Below are positions 6,813-13,017 of a stretch of DNA of 15,479 bases, one piece after another. The notes under the pieces were generated by a model. The model was given only the letters and a program-made list of their open reading frames with translations. It was not told where the DNA came from and did no database searches. The stretch is from Jaaginema sp046541115. GTDB taxonomy: Bacteria > Cyanobacteriota > Cyanobacteriia > Cyanobacteriales > Spirulinaceae. The translations under genes were made by a program, and so were the position numbers. Positions within the stretch are counted from its first letter, which is position 1, and each line of letters starts with the position of its first letter. The stretch covers positions 1 through 15,479 of the forward strand of contig JBKHDX010000102.1 in assembly GCA_046541115.1 (NCBI GenBank). Reading direction: 5' to 3'.

Positions 6813-7205
6813 ATGTTTAGACTGACGCGATCGCGATCCGCATTAATCTTACTCATGGACAGACACGCACACAAACCTAAATTTTTCGCCTTTGGCTTGA
6901 CTCCCCTCGGTATTATCTCCATTGGTGTTGTCCCCATGGGCGTGTTTTCCATTGGCGTTGTCCCCATGGGTGTGTTTTCTCTAGGGACGGTTGCCATGGG
7001 CGTAATTTCCGCCGGGGCAGTATCTATGGGTGGTATCGCCGCCGGAGTCCAAACCATGGGCATTATCAGCATTGGCAGTCAGGGAATGGGCAACGTCCGC
7101 ATCCCCCTCAACTCTCAACCCGCGCAACATCAGCATCACGAGATGCCCGATGCAGAAATGCCGATGCAGATGGAAGACATCGAAGATATGGAGTCTCAAG
7201 AATAA
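6813..7205 (+). CDS. GVxxM pentad-repeat protein with His/Met/acid-rich tail
   Basis: A 130-residue protein; the ATG at 6855 (giving M-D-R-H-A-H-K-P-K) is an alternative start. From residue 28 to about 97, Gly occurs exactly every five residues (G28, G33, G38 and so on to G93). This gives 14 pentads alternating as G-V-x-S-I and G-V-V-P-M, effectively a decapeptide repeat. Small residue, then hydrophobic at two positions further, agrees with the inward-facing pattern of pentapeptide-repeat beta-helices, so a divergent, hydrophobic version of that fold is possible; a membrane-embedded form is another. The C-terminal 30 residues are rich in His, Met and Asp/Glu (H-Q-H-H-E-M-P, M-P-M-Q-M-E-D), which could bind metal. 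I do not recognise a named family. It is divergent from the hydrolase gene, 63 nt away. Confidence 0.8.
   Translation: MFRLTRSRSALILLMDRHAHKPKFFAFGLTPLGIISIGVVPMGVFSIGVVPMGVFSLGTVAMGVISAGAVSMGGIAAGVQTMGIISIGSQGMGNVRIPLNSQPAQHQHHEMPDAEMPMQMEDIEDMESQE
6921..6980 (+). repeat. 30-bp tandem duplication inside the pentad-repeat gene
   Basis: Positions 6921-6950 and 6951-6980 differ at only three sites, all third codon positions and all silent. Both encode I-G-V-V-P-M-G-V-F-S. This is direct evidence that the repeat grew by tandem duplication and that the protein sequence was then kept. Confidence 0.85.
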
Positions 7206-7220
7206 GGCGCGATCGCGGCT

Positions 7221-7298
7221 AACATAACAGTTGTTATGGCGACGATAACAACTGTTATGTTTTCCAGAACCCCGGTTTTTTCAAAAAACCGGGGTTCT
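7221..7298. repeat. Two adjacent perfect inverted repeats left of the toxin-antitoxin pair
   Basis: AACATAACAGTTGTTAT (7221-7237) and its exact complement (7245-7261) form a 17-bp stem with a 7-nt loop. Next to it, AGAACCCCGGTTTTTT (7266-7281) and its complement (7283-7298) form a 16-bp stem with a 1-nt loop. Both palindromes belong to families with more copies in this window (7897-7990, 8909-8923, 9150-9214, 10121-10175, 10911-10965, 11041-11073). The hairpins may also stop transcription from the pentad-repeat gene. Downstream, 7299-7352 shows only A/T-rich leader of the antitoxin gene. Confidence 0.85.
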
Positions 7299-7352
7299 TA
7301 TTCCTACTTTGGTCTACCATAAAAACATCTCGTTAGATCATTCTTTGCCAAT

Positions 7353-7571
7353 ATGGACATCGCCGCCACACTAGAAGAAATCAAAACTCTCAGTCTCGAA
7401 GATCGCATCACATTAGTGCAAGCAATTTGGGATAGTATTGCAGCAGAACAAGCTTATCCCCCCCTCACCGAAGCTCAAAAACAAGAACTAGATAGCCGCA
7501 TCGAAGCTTATCATCAAAATCCCGACAATGTACTCACTTGGGATGAAATCAAAGCATCAATCCAAAAATAA
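7353..7571 (+). CDS. Type II antitoxin, addiction-module protein (TIGR02574-like)
   Basis: A 72-residue acidic protein. The N-terminal segment (D-I-A-A-T-L-E-E-I-K-T-L-S-L-E-D-R-I-T-L-V-Q-A-I-W-D-S-I) and the later P-L-T-E-A-Q-K-Q-E-L-D-S-R-I and L-T-W-D-E-I-K-A-S-I match the small 'addiction module protein' family (Unstab_antitox/TIGR02574) that partners ParE/RelE-like toxins. It should bind and neutralise the toxin encoded 2 nt downstream and, as is usual for such pairs, may repress its own promoter. No ribosome-binding site stands out before the ATG. The perfect palindromes just upstream at 7221-7298 are possible operator or mobile sequences, but dispersed copies elsewhere make a dedicated operator unlikely. 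Confidence 0.88.
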   Translation: MDIAATLEEIKTLSLEDRITLVQAIWDSIAAEQAYPPLTEAQKQELDSRIEAYHQNPDNVLTWDEIKASIQK

Positions 7572-7573
7572 AA

Positions 7574-7870
7574 ATGAACTATGCCTTAGTGTTTCGTCCC
7601 GAAGTTCGTGATGAATTAGATGAAGCCTATCACTGGTATGAAAATCAACAGCCTGGACTTGGAGATGAGTTTTTAAAATGTATTGATGAAATTCTTAAGC
7701 GAGTTGGTACTCTACCAGAAGCATATCCAGTTGTTTATCGAGATATCCGACGAGCAGTTGTGAAGCGCTTTCCCTACGCTGTATATTATCGCATTGTATC
7801 CAGTCGCGTGATTGTAACAGCAATTTTTCATAGTGGCAGAAACCCGAAACTGTGGAAAGGACGGTTTTAA
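7574..7870 (+). CDS. Type II toxin, RelE/ParE family
   Basis: A 98-residue protein with the ParE/RelE pattern. It opens with Y-A-L-V-F-R-P-E-V-R-D-E-L-D-E-A-Y-H-W-Y-E (residues 3-23), followed by the long helix L-G-D-E-F-L-K-C-I-D-E-I-L-K-R-V, then P-E-A-Y-P-V-V-Y-R-D-I-R-R-A-V-V-K-R-F-P-Y-A-V-Y-Y-R-I and a final A-I-F-H-S-G-R-N-P-K-L-W. RelE-type members cleave mRNA on the ribosome and ParE-type members attack gyrase; the sequence alone does not separate the two here. The length is normal and the reading frame intact, so it looks active. It starts 2 nt after the antitoxin stop, which indicates translational coupling. Confidence 0.9.
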   Translation: MNYALVFRPEVRDELDEAYHWYENQQPGLGDEFLKCIDEILKRVGTLPEAYPVVYRDIRRAVVKRFPYAVYYRIVSSRVIVTAIFHSGRNPKLWKGRF

Positions 7871-7896
7871 GCATATTACAGGGCGATCGCGCAGAC

Positions 7897-7990
7897 CATA
7901 ATAGTTGTTATGTATTATCCTAGAACCTCGGTTTCTTATTTACCTACCCCATACAGTTAGGATGTGACCCTAGAAACCGGGGGCTCTTAA
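7897..7990. repeat. Degenerate copies of both palindromes right of the toxin-antitoxin pair
   Basis: CATAATAGTTGTTATG (7897-7912) is a decayed copy of the 7221-7261 palindrome. It is followed by TAGAACCTCGGTTTCT (7921-7936) and a damaged opposite arm AGAAACCGGGGGCTCT (7972-7987), a decayed copy of the AGAACCCCGG palindrome. The same two repeat families in the same order thus lie on both sides of the toxin-antitoxin pair. Confidence 0.7.
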
Positions 7991-8054
7991 TGTTCGCGAA
8001 TTAAATGAATTTGATATGATTCAGCTAGAAACACTGCGCTTTTCTTGAATTTCT

Positions 8055-8909
8055 ATGAATGTCCCTGCCTCTCGCCGTCAAACCTTCACGCGATCGCACT
8101 TCAACTTATCCTACCTCGAATGGCCCAACAACAAACCCCCAATTATCCTATTACATGGATTAGCCGATCATGGGGGAGTTTGGACGAGTTTAGGAGACGC
8201 TTTATCCTCACAATACTACGTTATCGCCCCAGATTTGCGCGGTCACGGCGACAGCAGCAAGCCCAAGCAGGGTTATACTTCCTTAGAAATTATCGAGGAT
8301 GTACAAGCCTTAATGCAACATTTAGGAATCACTTCAGCCCATGTTTTAGGACATTCTTGGGCGGGGAAAGTAGCTTGTTTGTGGGGGACGAAGTTTCCCG
8401 AACAATTCCGCAGTTTAATCTTAGTCGATCCCTTTTTTATTAATGCCATGCCTGGGGTTTTTAAGATTACCTTTCCGTTGCTTTATCGAGTGTTGCCCTT
8501 TCTCGCGGCAATGGGGCCTTTTGCCAGTTATGAAGCCGCAATTCAACAAGCCCAAACCTTAAAACAATATCGCGGTTGGTCGCCATTACAACAACAAGTA
8601 TTTGAGCAGAGTATTGAAGCGAAAAAAGATGGCACTTGGGGCAGTAAATTTGTGGTTGAAGCCCGCAATCAAATCTTTGAAGATGTGATGTTGGTTGCGG
8701 GATTAACTCAACCGATTTCTATTCCTTCGTTGTTCGTTCAACCCGAAGCCGGATTAAATCGCACAGAATGGCAATTAAAACCTTATAAAACTTATTTACA
8801 AGATTTAAAAATTGCAAAAGTTCCGGGAAATCATTGGGCGTTTTTAGTCGAACCCGATTCATTTAATCAAACGGTTTTAGATTTTTTAGAAGGTGTTGAA
8901 AAGGATTAA
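8055..8909 (+). CDS. Alpha/beta hydrolase
   Basis: A 284-residue alpha/beta-hydrolase-fold protein. It shows the oxyanion-loop motif L-L-H-G-L (residues 32-36), D-L-R-G-H-G-D-S (60-67), the nucleophile elbow G-H-S-W-A-G with S101, and a late catalytic His in G-N-H-W (H260). The place usually held by the acid after strand six reads L-F-V-Q-P-E-A-G, so E231 is the likely acid where Asp is commoner. A helical lid appears to span about residues 125-205. No signal peptide is visible, so it is probably a soluble cytoplasmic enzyme. The substrate is unknown; such proteins are esterases, haloperoxidase-like enzymes or lactonases. The final Asp codon and stop lie inside a dispersed repeat that continues to 8923. 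Confidence 0.9.
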   Translation: MNVPASRRQTFTRSHFNLSYLEWPNNKPPIILLHGLADHGGVWTSLGDALSSQYYVIAPDLRGHGDSSKPKQGYTSLEIIEDVQALMQHLGITSAHVLGHSWAGKVACLWGTKFPEQFRSLILVDPFFINAMPGVFKITFPLLYRVLPFLAAMGPFASYEAAIQQAQTLKQYRGWSPLQQQVFEQSIEAKKDGTWGSKFVVEARNQIFEDVMLVAGLTQPISIPSLFVQPEAGLNRTEWQLKPYKTYLQDLKIAKVPGNHWAFLVEPDSFNQTVLDFLEGVEKD

Positions 8910-9244
8910 GAACCCCGGTTTCTCAAATACCTATAGTAGCTAGAGTAGGTTGGGTAGAACGAAGTGAAACCCAACACAATCTACACATCTCCCACCGATA
9001 TTTCTAGCGATAATATTTATATCAAATCGGGTTGAGAGATTTTGTTTATCTCGCCAACCCGCCCACGGATTATAAATCCGGGGCTAATGTAACAAAGTCT
9101 ACCTTTGCAGACTATAGTTATATCAAATCCGTTTAATTAATAGGGATTAAGAACCCCGGTTTCTAGCTTAAAAATTTAACTTGACTGTGTAAGCAAGTAA
9201 GAAACCGGGGTTCTCAAACAGTGGTTGTTTTTTCGGATTTGATA
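8910..9244. repeat. Gene-free stretch filled with palindromic repeats
   Basis: This 335-nt stretch holds no gene. It contains a single arm of the AGAACCCCGG repeat (8909-8923) and a GTTGGGT/ACCCAAC palindrome (8949-8955 with 8969-8975) of a type common in cyanobacteria. An ATATCAAATCGG motif (9019-9030) is followed by a CGGGTTG/CAACCCG palindrome (about 9028-9061). Next come an AGTCT/AGACT hairpin (about 9097-9115) and the nested element at 9120-9245. The 21 bases at 8903-8923 and 9144-9164 are identical. Confidence 0.75.
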
Positions 9245-9245
9245 T
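9120..9245. mobile_element. Small MITE-like element with nested inverted repeats
   Basis: ATATCAAATCCG (9120-9131) and CGGATTTGATAT (9234-9245) are exact 12-bp terminal inverted repeats. Inside them, AGAACCCCGGTTTCT (9150-9164) and AGAAACCGGGGTTCT (9200-9214) form a second exact 15-bp pair. The unit is about 126 bp and has no coding capacity, as expected for a miniature inverted-repeat element. Its right end reaches the stop codon of the methyltransferase gene. Confidence 0.55.
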
Positions 9246-10102
9246 TATACTGTTTTCTGGGCAACATGAGCCGCCGCGAGAAAAGTGGTTGAGAAGGTTT
9301 CCCCTGCTGTTGTTAATAGGGTTTCTCGTAAGTCAGAAAATAAGTTTTGGCGAGATTGTGAATCTAAAGCAATGTACGGCGATAAGGTACTGAGCAAGGC
9401 TAAATAATCTTCAACGCTGTAAGTTTTCTCGCCGATAATATGGGTAAAAACAATATTAGTAAATAAGCCAGAGTCTTCTAATTCTTGACCAAATTGGGTT
9501 AGGTTTTCTCGATGATCTCTGCCGCTAATCACATTCATTAATGAGGGTTCGTGGGCTTCGTGAATTGCCCGTAATGCCTCGCAGACGGCTTGATTTGGTT
9601 GTGGGGGGACGTTCCAAAGTAAAATCAGTTTCCCTTGGGGTTTTAGGGCTGCTGCGGCTTTGGGGCAGCGAATTTCGGGGGCGACCCAGTGAAAGGAACT
9701 GGCGGCGAGTATGCCGTCGAAAGAAGTGGGCGCGCACTGCGAAGCAGATCCCTGCGGGATCGCGTATTCTTCAAAGGTAGAATTAATAATTTCTACATCG
9801 GGGTAAGATTGACAATGGTGTTGCGCGATCGCGAAGGCTTCTTGACTGGGTTCTAATGCAACTATGCGAAACCCTTGTTCTGCAAAGGCTGTGGTGGCAA
9901 TACCGGGGCCGCAACCGAGTTCTAAGATACGGGCTTGGGAGGGCAGTTGCGCGAGTTCCCAAACTTGCTGTAACAAGGCTTCAGGATAACGGGGACGGGT
10001 GCGGTCATAAGCTTGAGCAACGGTAGAATACCAGCTTTTTTTCTCGCTCAAGTCTTTGTCGTAAATGCTGTTGAGAATGCGCTCGAAACAGTTATCAGTC
10101 AT
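9245..10102 (-). CDS. Class I SAM-dependent methyltransferase
   Basis: A 285-residue methyltransferase with a Rossmann-type fold. Motif I is I-L-E-L-G-C-G-P-G (residues 59-67), the acidic residue at the end of strand two is E84 in V-A-L-E-P-S, and motif IV-like L-A-A-S-S-F-H-W lies near 132-139. The general layout is that of SAM methyltransferases with S-x-x-Y-D-R-T-R-P-x-Y-P near the N-terminus. The acceptor substrate is not evident. Residues about 116-127 (P-Q-G-S-A-S-Q-C-A-P-T-S) sit where related proteins are usually shorter, and are encoded by a palindromic repeat, so they look like an in-frame insertion. The ATG at 10102 lies inside an ACTGATG heptad repeat. The stop codon lies in the end of a MITE-like element. 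Confidence 0.9.
   Translation of the reverse strand: MTDNCFERILNSIYDKDLSEKKSWYSTVAQAYDRTRPRYPEALLQQVWELAQLPSQARILELGCGPGIATTAFAEQGFRIVALEPSQEAFAIAQHHCQSYPDVEIINSTFEEYAIPQGSASQCAPTSFDGILAASSFHWVAPEIRCPKAAAALKPQGKLILLWNVPPQPNQAVCEALRAIHEAHEPSLMNVISGRDHRENLTQFGQELEDSGLFTNIVFTHIIGEKTYSVEDYLALLSTLSPYIALDSQSRQNLFSDLRETLLTTAGETFSTTFLAAAHVAQKTV
9735..9767. repeat. Palindromic repeat inserted in the methyltransferase gene
   Basis: Two small hairpins share a base: CTGC (9738-9741) with GCAG (9745-9748), and GATCCC (9748-9753) with GGGATC (9757-9762), ending in a GATCGCG motif. Double hairpins of this look are dispersed repeats in several cyanobacteria. The insertion keeps the reading frame. Confidence 0.55.
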
Positions 10103-10114
10103 CAGTCATCAGTA
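10089..10114. repeat. Heptad repeat overlapping the methyltransferase start
   Basis: On the plus strand CAGTTAT, CAGTCAT, CAGTCAT and CAGTAC follow in tandem. On the minus strand the units read ATGACTG/ATAACTG, and one of them supplies the ATG used by the methyltransferase. The same heptad gives the start codon of the pentapeptide protein at 217. Confidence 0.75.
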
Positions 10115-10120
10115 CAAATC

Positions 10121-10175
10121 ACAGGTGTTATGTCCGACATAATAACTGTTATGTTATCTCAAATTGGGCGATCGC
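10121..10175 (+). repeat. 55-bp direct repeat, left copy
   Basis: The 55 bases 10121-10175 are identical to 10911-10965 in the same orientation. The unit contains the imperfect palindrome GTGTTATGTCCGACATAAT followed by AACTGTTATG, and ends with GGGCGATCGC. It is related to the ACATAACAGTTGTTATG palindrome at 7221-7261. The two copies flank the DUF5678/retropepsin gene pair, 790 bp apart. Confidence 0.9.
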
Positions 10176-10228
10176 TTAAAATAAAAACACGATGCGGTCA
10201 CTCAAAAAGATAGTCTCCCCAAATCCCG

Positions 10229-10483
10229 ATGAATCCTTCCCCAAACAACCTCGAAAAAGGAACTGCCATTTTGCAACAACATGACCAATGGCTGACCGAA
10301 CATTTTGACAAACTTATTGACCAATATCCAGGGAAAATCGTCGCTATTCTTGACGGAGAGGTGGTTGCTGTGGGGGATAGCTATAAGGAAGTTTACGCTC
10401 CTTTCCAAAACCAAGGACGAGATTGGATGCCTTTAGCCCTTCGAGTCCCTCATCCCGATGATACCCAGGAGTTTCTACTCTAA
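10229..10483 (+). CDS. DUF5678 domain protein
   Basis: An 84-residue protein. The core H-D-Q-W-L-T-E-H-F-D-K-L-I-D-Q-Y-P-G-K-I-V-A-I-L-D-G-E-V-V-A-V-G-D-S-Y-K-E-V (residues 18-55) matches DUF5678, a short domain in which a helix is followed by a strand pair around a D-G-E-V-V-A-V-G-D hairpin. It ends in a V-P-H-P-D-D segment. The function of the family is not known. The gene is followed after 2 nt by a retropepsin-like gene; I recall this pairing as recurrent in cyanobacteria, with an arrangement that resembles a toxin-antitoxin operon, but I cannot show a toxic or antitoxic role from sequence. No clear ribosome-binding site is seen. The pair sits between exact 55-bp direct repeats. Confidence 0.85.
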   Translation: MNPSPNNLEKGTAILQQHDQWLTEHFDKLIDQYPGKIVAILDGEVVAVGDSYKEVYAPFQNQGRDWMPLALRVPHPDDTQEFLL

Positions 10484-10485
10484 AG

Positions 10486-10854
10486 ATGAGTGCTAATCAT
10501 TTCTTCTATAAGGTTGTGCGAGGGACGTACCAACCTATTGTTACGATTGGCGTTAAGTTTCCCGTGGGATGGTATCCTCTAGAGACTTATGTCGATTCTG
10601 GGGCTGAATATACTGTTATTGAAGCCGCGATCGCAGACAGTGTTGGTTTTGATTACCGTCAAGGAAGGCGAATTTATTTGCGAGTTGGAAATGGCAGTTT
10701 AATTCCGATTTATTTGAATACCTTGGATATTCAGTTAGGATCGGTACAGTTTCCCTGTCACGTTGGGTTTTCCGAACAACTCAATGTTAATGTCAGTGTT
10801 TTGGGGAAGGCTGATGTTTTCGATCGTTTCCGGGTTTGTTTTGCACAATCTTAG
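10486..10854 (+). CDS. Retropepsin-like aspartic protease
   Basis: A 122-residue protein with the single-domain retropepsin layout. The active-site motif is Y-V-D-S-G-A (D37-S38-G39-A40), followed by the usual E-Y-T-V-I. The C-terminal V-L-G-K-A-D-V-F-D-R-F-R-V-C-F (about residues 105-119) corresponds to the L-L-G-R-x-x-F-F-x-x-F-x-V-x-F ending common in this family. Such proteins act as homodimers, each subunit giving one catalytic Asp. The substrate is unknown. The length is typical for the stand-alone bacterial form, and the frame is intact. It starts 2 nt after the DUF5678 stop, which suggests coupled translation and a shared function. Confidence 0.85.
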   Translation: MSANHFFYKVVRGTYQPIVTIGVKFPVGWYPLETYVDSGAEYTVIEAAIADSVGFDYRQGRRIYLRVGNGSLIPIYLNTLDIQLGSVQFPCHVGFSEQLNVNVSVLGKADVFDRFRVCFAQS

Positions 10855-10910
10855 CAACTACTAACTTTCGATCTGGTCTGATATACTTCGGCGTTAGACT
10901 TCTCAACATA

Positions 10911-10965
10911 ACAGGTGTTATGTCCGACATAATAACTGTTATGTTATCTCAAATTGGGCGATCGC
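10911..10965 (+). repeat. 55-bp direct repeat, right copy
   Basis: Identical to 10121-10175. This copy keeps an extra AACAT at its left side, so its palindrome is more complete: AACATAACAGGTGTTATGT (10906-10924) pairs with ACATAATAACTGTTATGTT (10928-10946) with two mismatches. It lies 56 nt after the retropepsin stop codon. Confidence 0.9.
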
Positions 10966-11040
10966 GACCTTGTCGATCGATCGAGTCCGTAGGACTTGGT
11001 AATATGGGCGATTGAGCGAGATAAACCATCCAAACACAAC

Positions 11041-11073
11041 AGAACCCCGGTTTCTGGTAGAAACCGGGGTTCT
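11041..11073. repeat. AGAACCCCGG palindrome behind prfC
   Basis: AGAACCCCGGTTTCT (11041-11055) and AGAAACCGGGGTTCT (11059-11073) form a perfect 15-bp stem with a 3-nt loop. It starts 17 nt beyond the prfC stop codon and could act as a transcription end for prfC. However, it lacks a long T run on the minus side, and it is clearly a copy of the dispersed repeat. Confidence 0.75.
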
Positions 11074-11089
11074 TAACGATAAAAATCAG

Positions 11090-12712
11090 CTATTCCGGCT
11101 GAATCCCCGACCCCACAGGAGCAGTATTATTGAGCTTCAACTTAGGATGATCTTGTTGGACTTGCTGCAAATTCCACTCATTCTTAAACAGCAACACCGG
11201 ACGATCCCAAGCGTCTTTGACCACCATGGTATTAAACAAGCGTCCCACTTCTTCGAGGACGGGCCAACCCCCAGCCACCCAACGGGCTAAGTTGTAGGGC
11301 AGCATATCCATCCGAGTTTCGACGTTATACTCATGTTCGAGGCGATATTGCACCACTTCAAACTGAAGCTGACCCACTGCGGCTAGAATGGGATCCCGTT
11401 GGAAGTCATCAGCCGAGTACATGATTTGTACAGCCCCTTCTTCTCGCAACTCGCTAATCCCTTTGTTGAATTGCTTGAATTTGGAAGGGTTAGGGTTTTT
11501 GATAAAGGCAAATAATTCGGGAGAGAAACAGGGAATCCCCTCGTATTCGAGCTTTTGGCCTTGATATAAAGTATCGCCGATCGCGAATACTCCCGGATTA
11601 TTGAGGCCAATCACATCCCCAGGATAAGCCACATCCACCGATTCTCGGTCTTGAGCAAAAAGTTTTTGGGGTCGAGACAAGCGCACATTTTTCCCCGTCC
11701 GCGCATGACTCACCACCATATCCTTTTCAAATTTTCCCGTACAAACCCGCACAAAAGCCACGCGATCGCGATGTCGGGGGTCCATATTGGCTTGGAGTTT
11801 GAACACAAAGCCCGTAAACTCAGGATAAGTGGGGTCGATTTCTCCCCTCGAAGACAAGCGGGGTTCGGGTTTGAGGGCGTATTCGAGGAAGGCATTAAGG
11901 AAGGGTTCAACGCCGAAGTTGGTCATGGCACTTCCGAAGAATACCGGAGTCATTTTACCCTCATGGACTTTCTCTAAATCCAAGTCTGGGCAAACTTCGT
12001 CGAGGATTTCCAGTTCTTCTTTGAGTTGGTAATATAGTTCTTGGTCGAGGAGTTCCTCAATGCGCGGATCGCCGAGATCGATAACCGTATCAAGGGCTTC
12101 TTGGGAACCATGGGCTTGACGCTCAAACAGATGAAACTGCTGCTGACGACGATCGTATACCCCTCGGAAGCGATCGCCAATGCCAATCGGCCAATTCACC
12201 GCAAAGGTTTCTAAACCCAATTCTTGCTCAATTTCGTCAATTAATTCTAAAGCTTCGCGACCGGGACGATCCAATTTATTAATAAATGTAAAAATCGGGA
12301 GCGATCGCAACTTACATACTTCAAACAGCTTGCGGGTTTGAGTTTCTAAACCCTTCGCTGCGTCGATTAACATCACCGCATTATCCGCCGCGGCCAAAGT
12401 CCGATAGGTATCTTCGCTAAAGTCTTGGTGACCGGGGGTATCAAGCAGGTTAATCTGATAATTATGGTAGAAAAATTGCAACACCGTTGAGGTAATCGAA
12501 ATCCCCCGTTGTTGCTCCATTTCCATCCAGTCGGAGGTGACTTTTCGTTGCGCTCGTCGGGCTTTAACCGCCCCCGCTTCGTGGATTGCACCCCCATATA
12601 ACAGGAGTTTTTCAGTTAGGGTTGTTTTCCCCGCGTCGGGGTGGGAAATAATCGCAAAGTTGCGACGAATTTCTACGGCTTCTTGAATTTCGGTTTCGGA
12701 GGCAACAGGCAT
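11090..12712 (-). CDS. prfC: Peptide chain release factor 3 (RF3)
   Basis: A 540-residue translational GTPase that recycles RF1/RF2 from the ribosome after peptide release, using GTP; it acts in the cytoplasm. G1 is S-H-P-D-A-G-K-T (residues 23-30), with Q-Q-R-G-I-S-I-T as the switch I/G2 region, D-T-P-G-H (91-95) as G3 and N-K-L-D (145-148) as G4. The opening R-R-N-F-A-I-I-S-H-P-D-A-G-K-T-T-L-T-E-K and the M-D-P-R-H-R-D-R-V-A-F segment of domain II are typical of RF3 rather than of EF-G. The length is normal for the family. The ATG at 12712 fits the family N-terminus. It is transcribed alone, with a good -10 box upstream and a palindromic repeat downstream. Confidence 0.97.
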   Translation of the reverse strand: MPVASETEIQEAVEIRRNFAIISHPDAGKTTLTEKLLLYGGAIHEAGAVKARRAQRKVTSDWMEMEQQRGISITSTVLQFFYHNYQINLLDTPGHQDFSEDTYRTLAAADNAVMLIDAAKGLETQTRKLFEVCKLRSLPIFTFINKLDRPGREALELIDEIEQELGLETFAVNWPIGIGDRFRGVYDRRQQQFHLFERQAHGSQEALDTVIDLGDPRIEELLDQELYYQLKEELEILDEVCPDLDLEKVHEGKMTPVFFGSAMTNFGVEPFLNAFLEYALKPEPRLSSRGEIDPTYPEFTGFVFKLQANMDPRHRDRVAFVRVCTGKFEKDMVVSHARTGKNVRLSRPQKLFAQDRESVDVAYPGDVIGLNNPGVFAIGDTLYQGQKLEYEGIPCFSPELFAFIKNPNPSKFKQFNKGISELREEGAVQIMYSADDFQRDPILAAVGQLQFEVVQYRLEHEYNVETRMDMLPYNLARWVAGGWPVLEEVGRLFNTMVVKDAWDRPVLLFKNEWNLQQVQQDHPKLKLNNTAPVGSGIQPE

Positions 12713-13017
12713 TCTTTATAGCATTCTCAACGGTTCTCGTTATTTAATTATAGAGTAGCCTGAAGTTGAACTTGGTTCGGTTCGCACCCGATGGCTCAAA
12801 TTTTGTTTTGAACGGATTTGTCGTCATTTCCATTTATTTCTGTACATCAATTTGTAGAATCTGACTTGGGGATTTTCGGTCAGTGTAGCGCGCCTATTTT
12901 CATCAACGGGCAGTTGGGATTACTGGTTTTTATGGGGAAGAATTAGAGTATCCCCAATTTCAGGAAAACGCTTTCCTTAAAACGTAGTCAAATCTAATCG
13001 CCAATTTTTGAGACACC
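12713..13017. other. Divergent intergenic region between prfC and the HNH-like gene
   Basis: No gene is seen in these 305 nt. Besides the prfC -10 box there are two short inverted repeats in the leader of the plus-strand gene: GGGGA (12934-12938) with TCCCC (12951-12955), and AGGAAA (12962-12967) with TTTCCT (12972-12977). Their position 40-85 nt before the ATG at 13018 would suit an operator or a leader hairpin, but the stems are short. Confidence 0.4.
12747..12752 (-). promoter_or_regulatory. Likely -10 box of the prfC promoter
   Basis: On the minus strand a perfect TATAAT occurs at 12752-12747, about 35 nt before the prfC ATG. No good TTGACA lies at the expected distance; CAAGTT or CCAAGT at 16-17 nt spacing are the nearest. 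The call therefore rests on the -10 box alone. Confidence 0.4.

Noticed and set aside
11651..12032. Plus-strand open frames antisense to prfC
   Set aside because: They lie fully inside a clear, conserved GTPase gene; shadows of its codon use.
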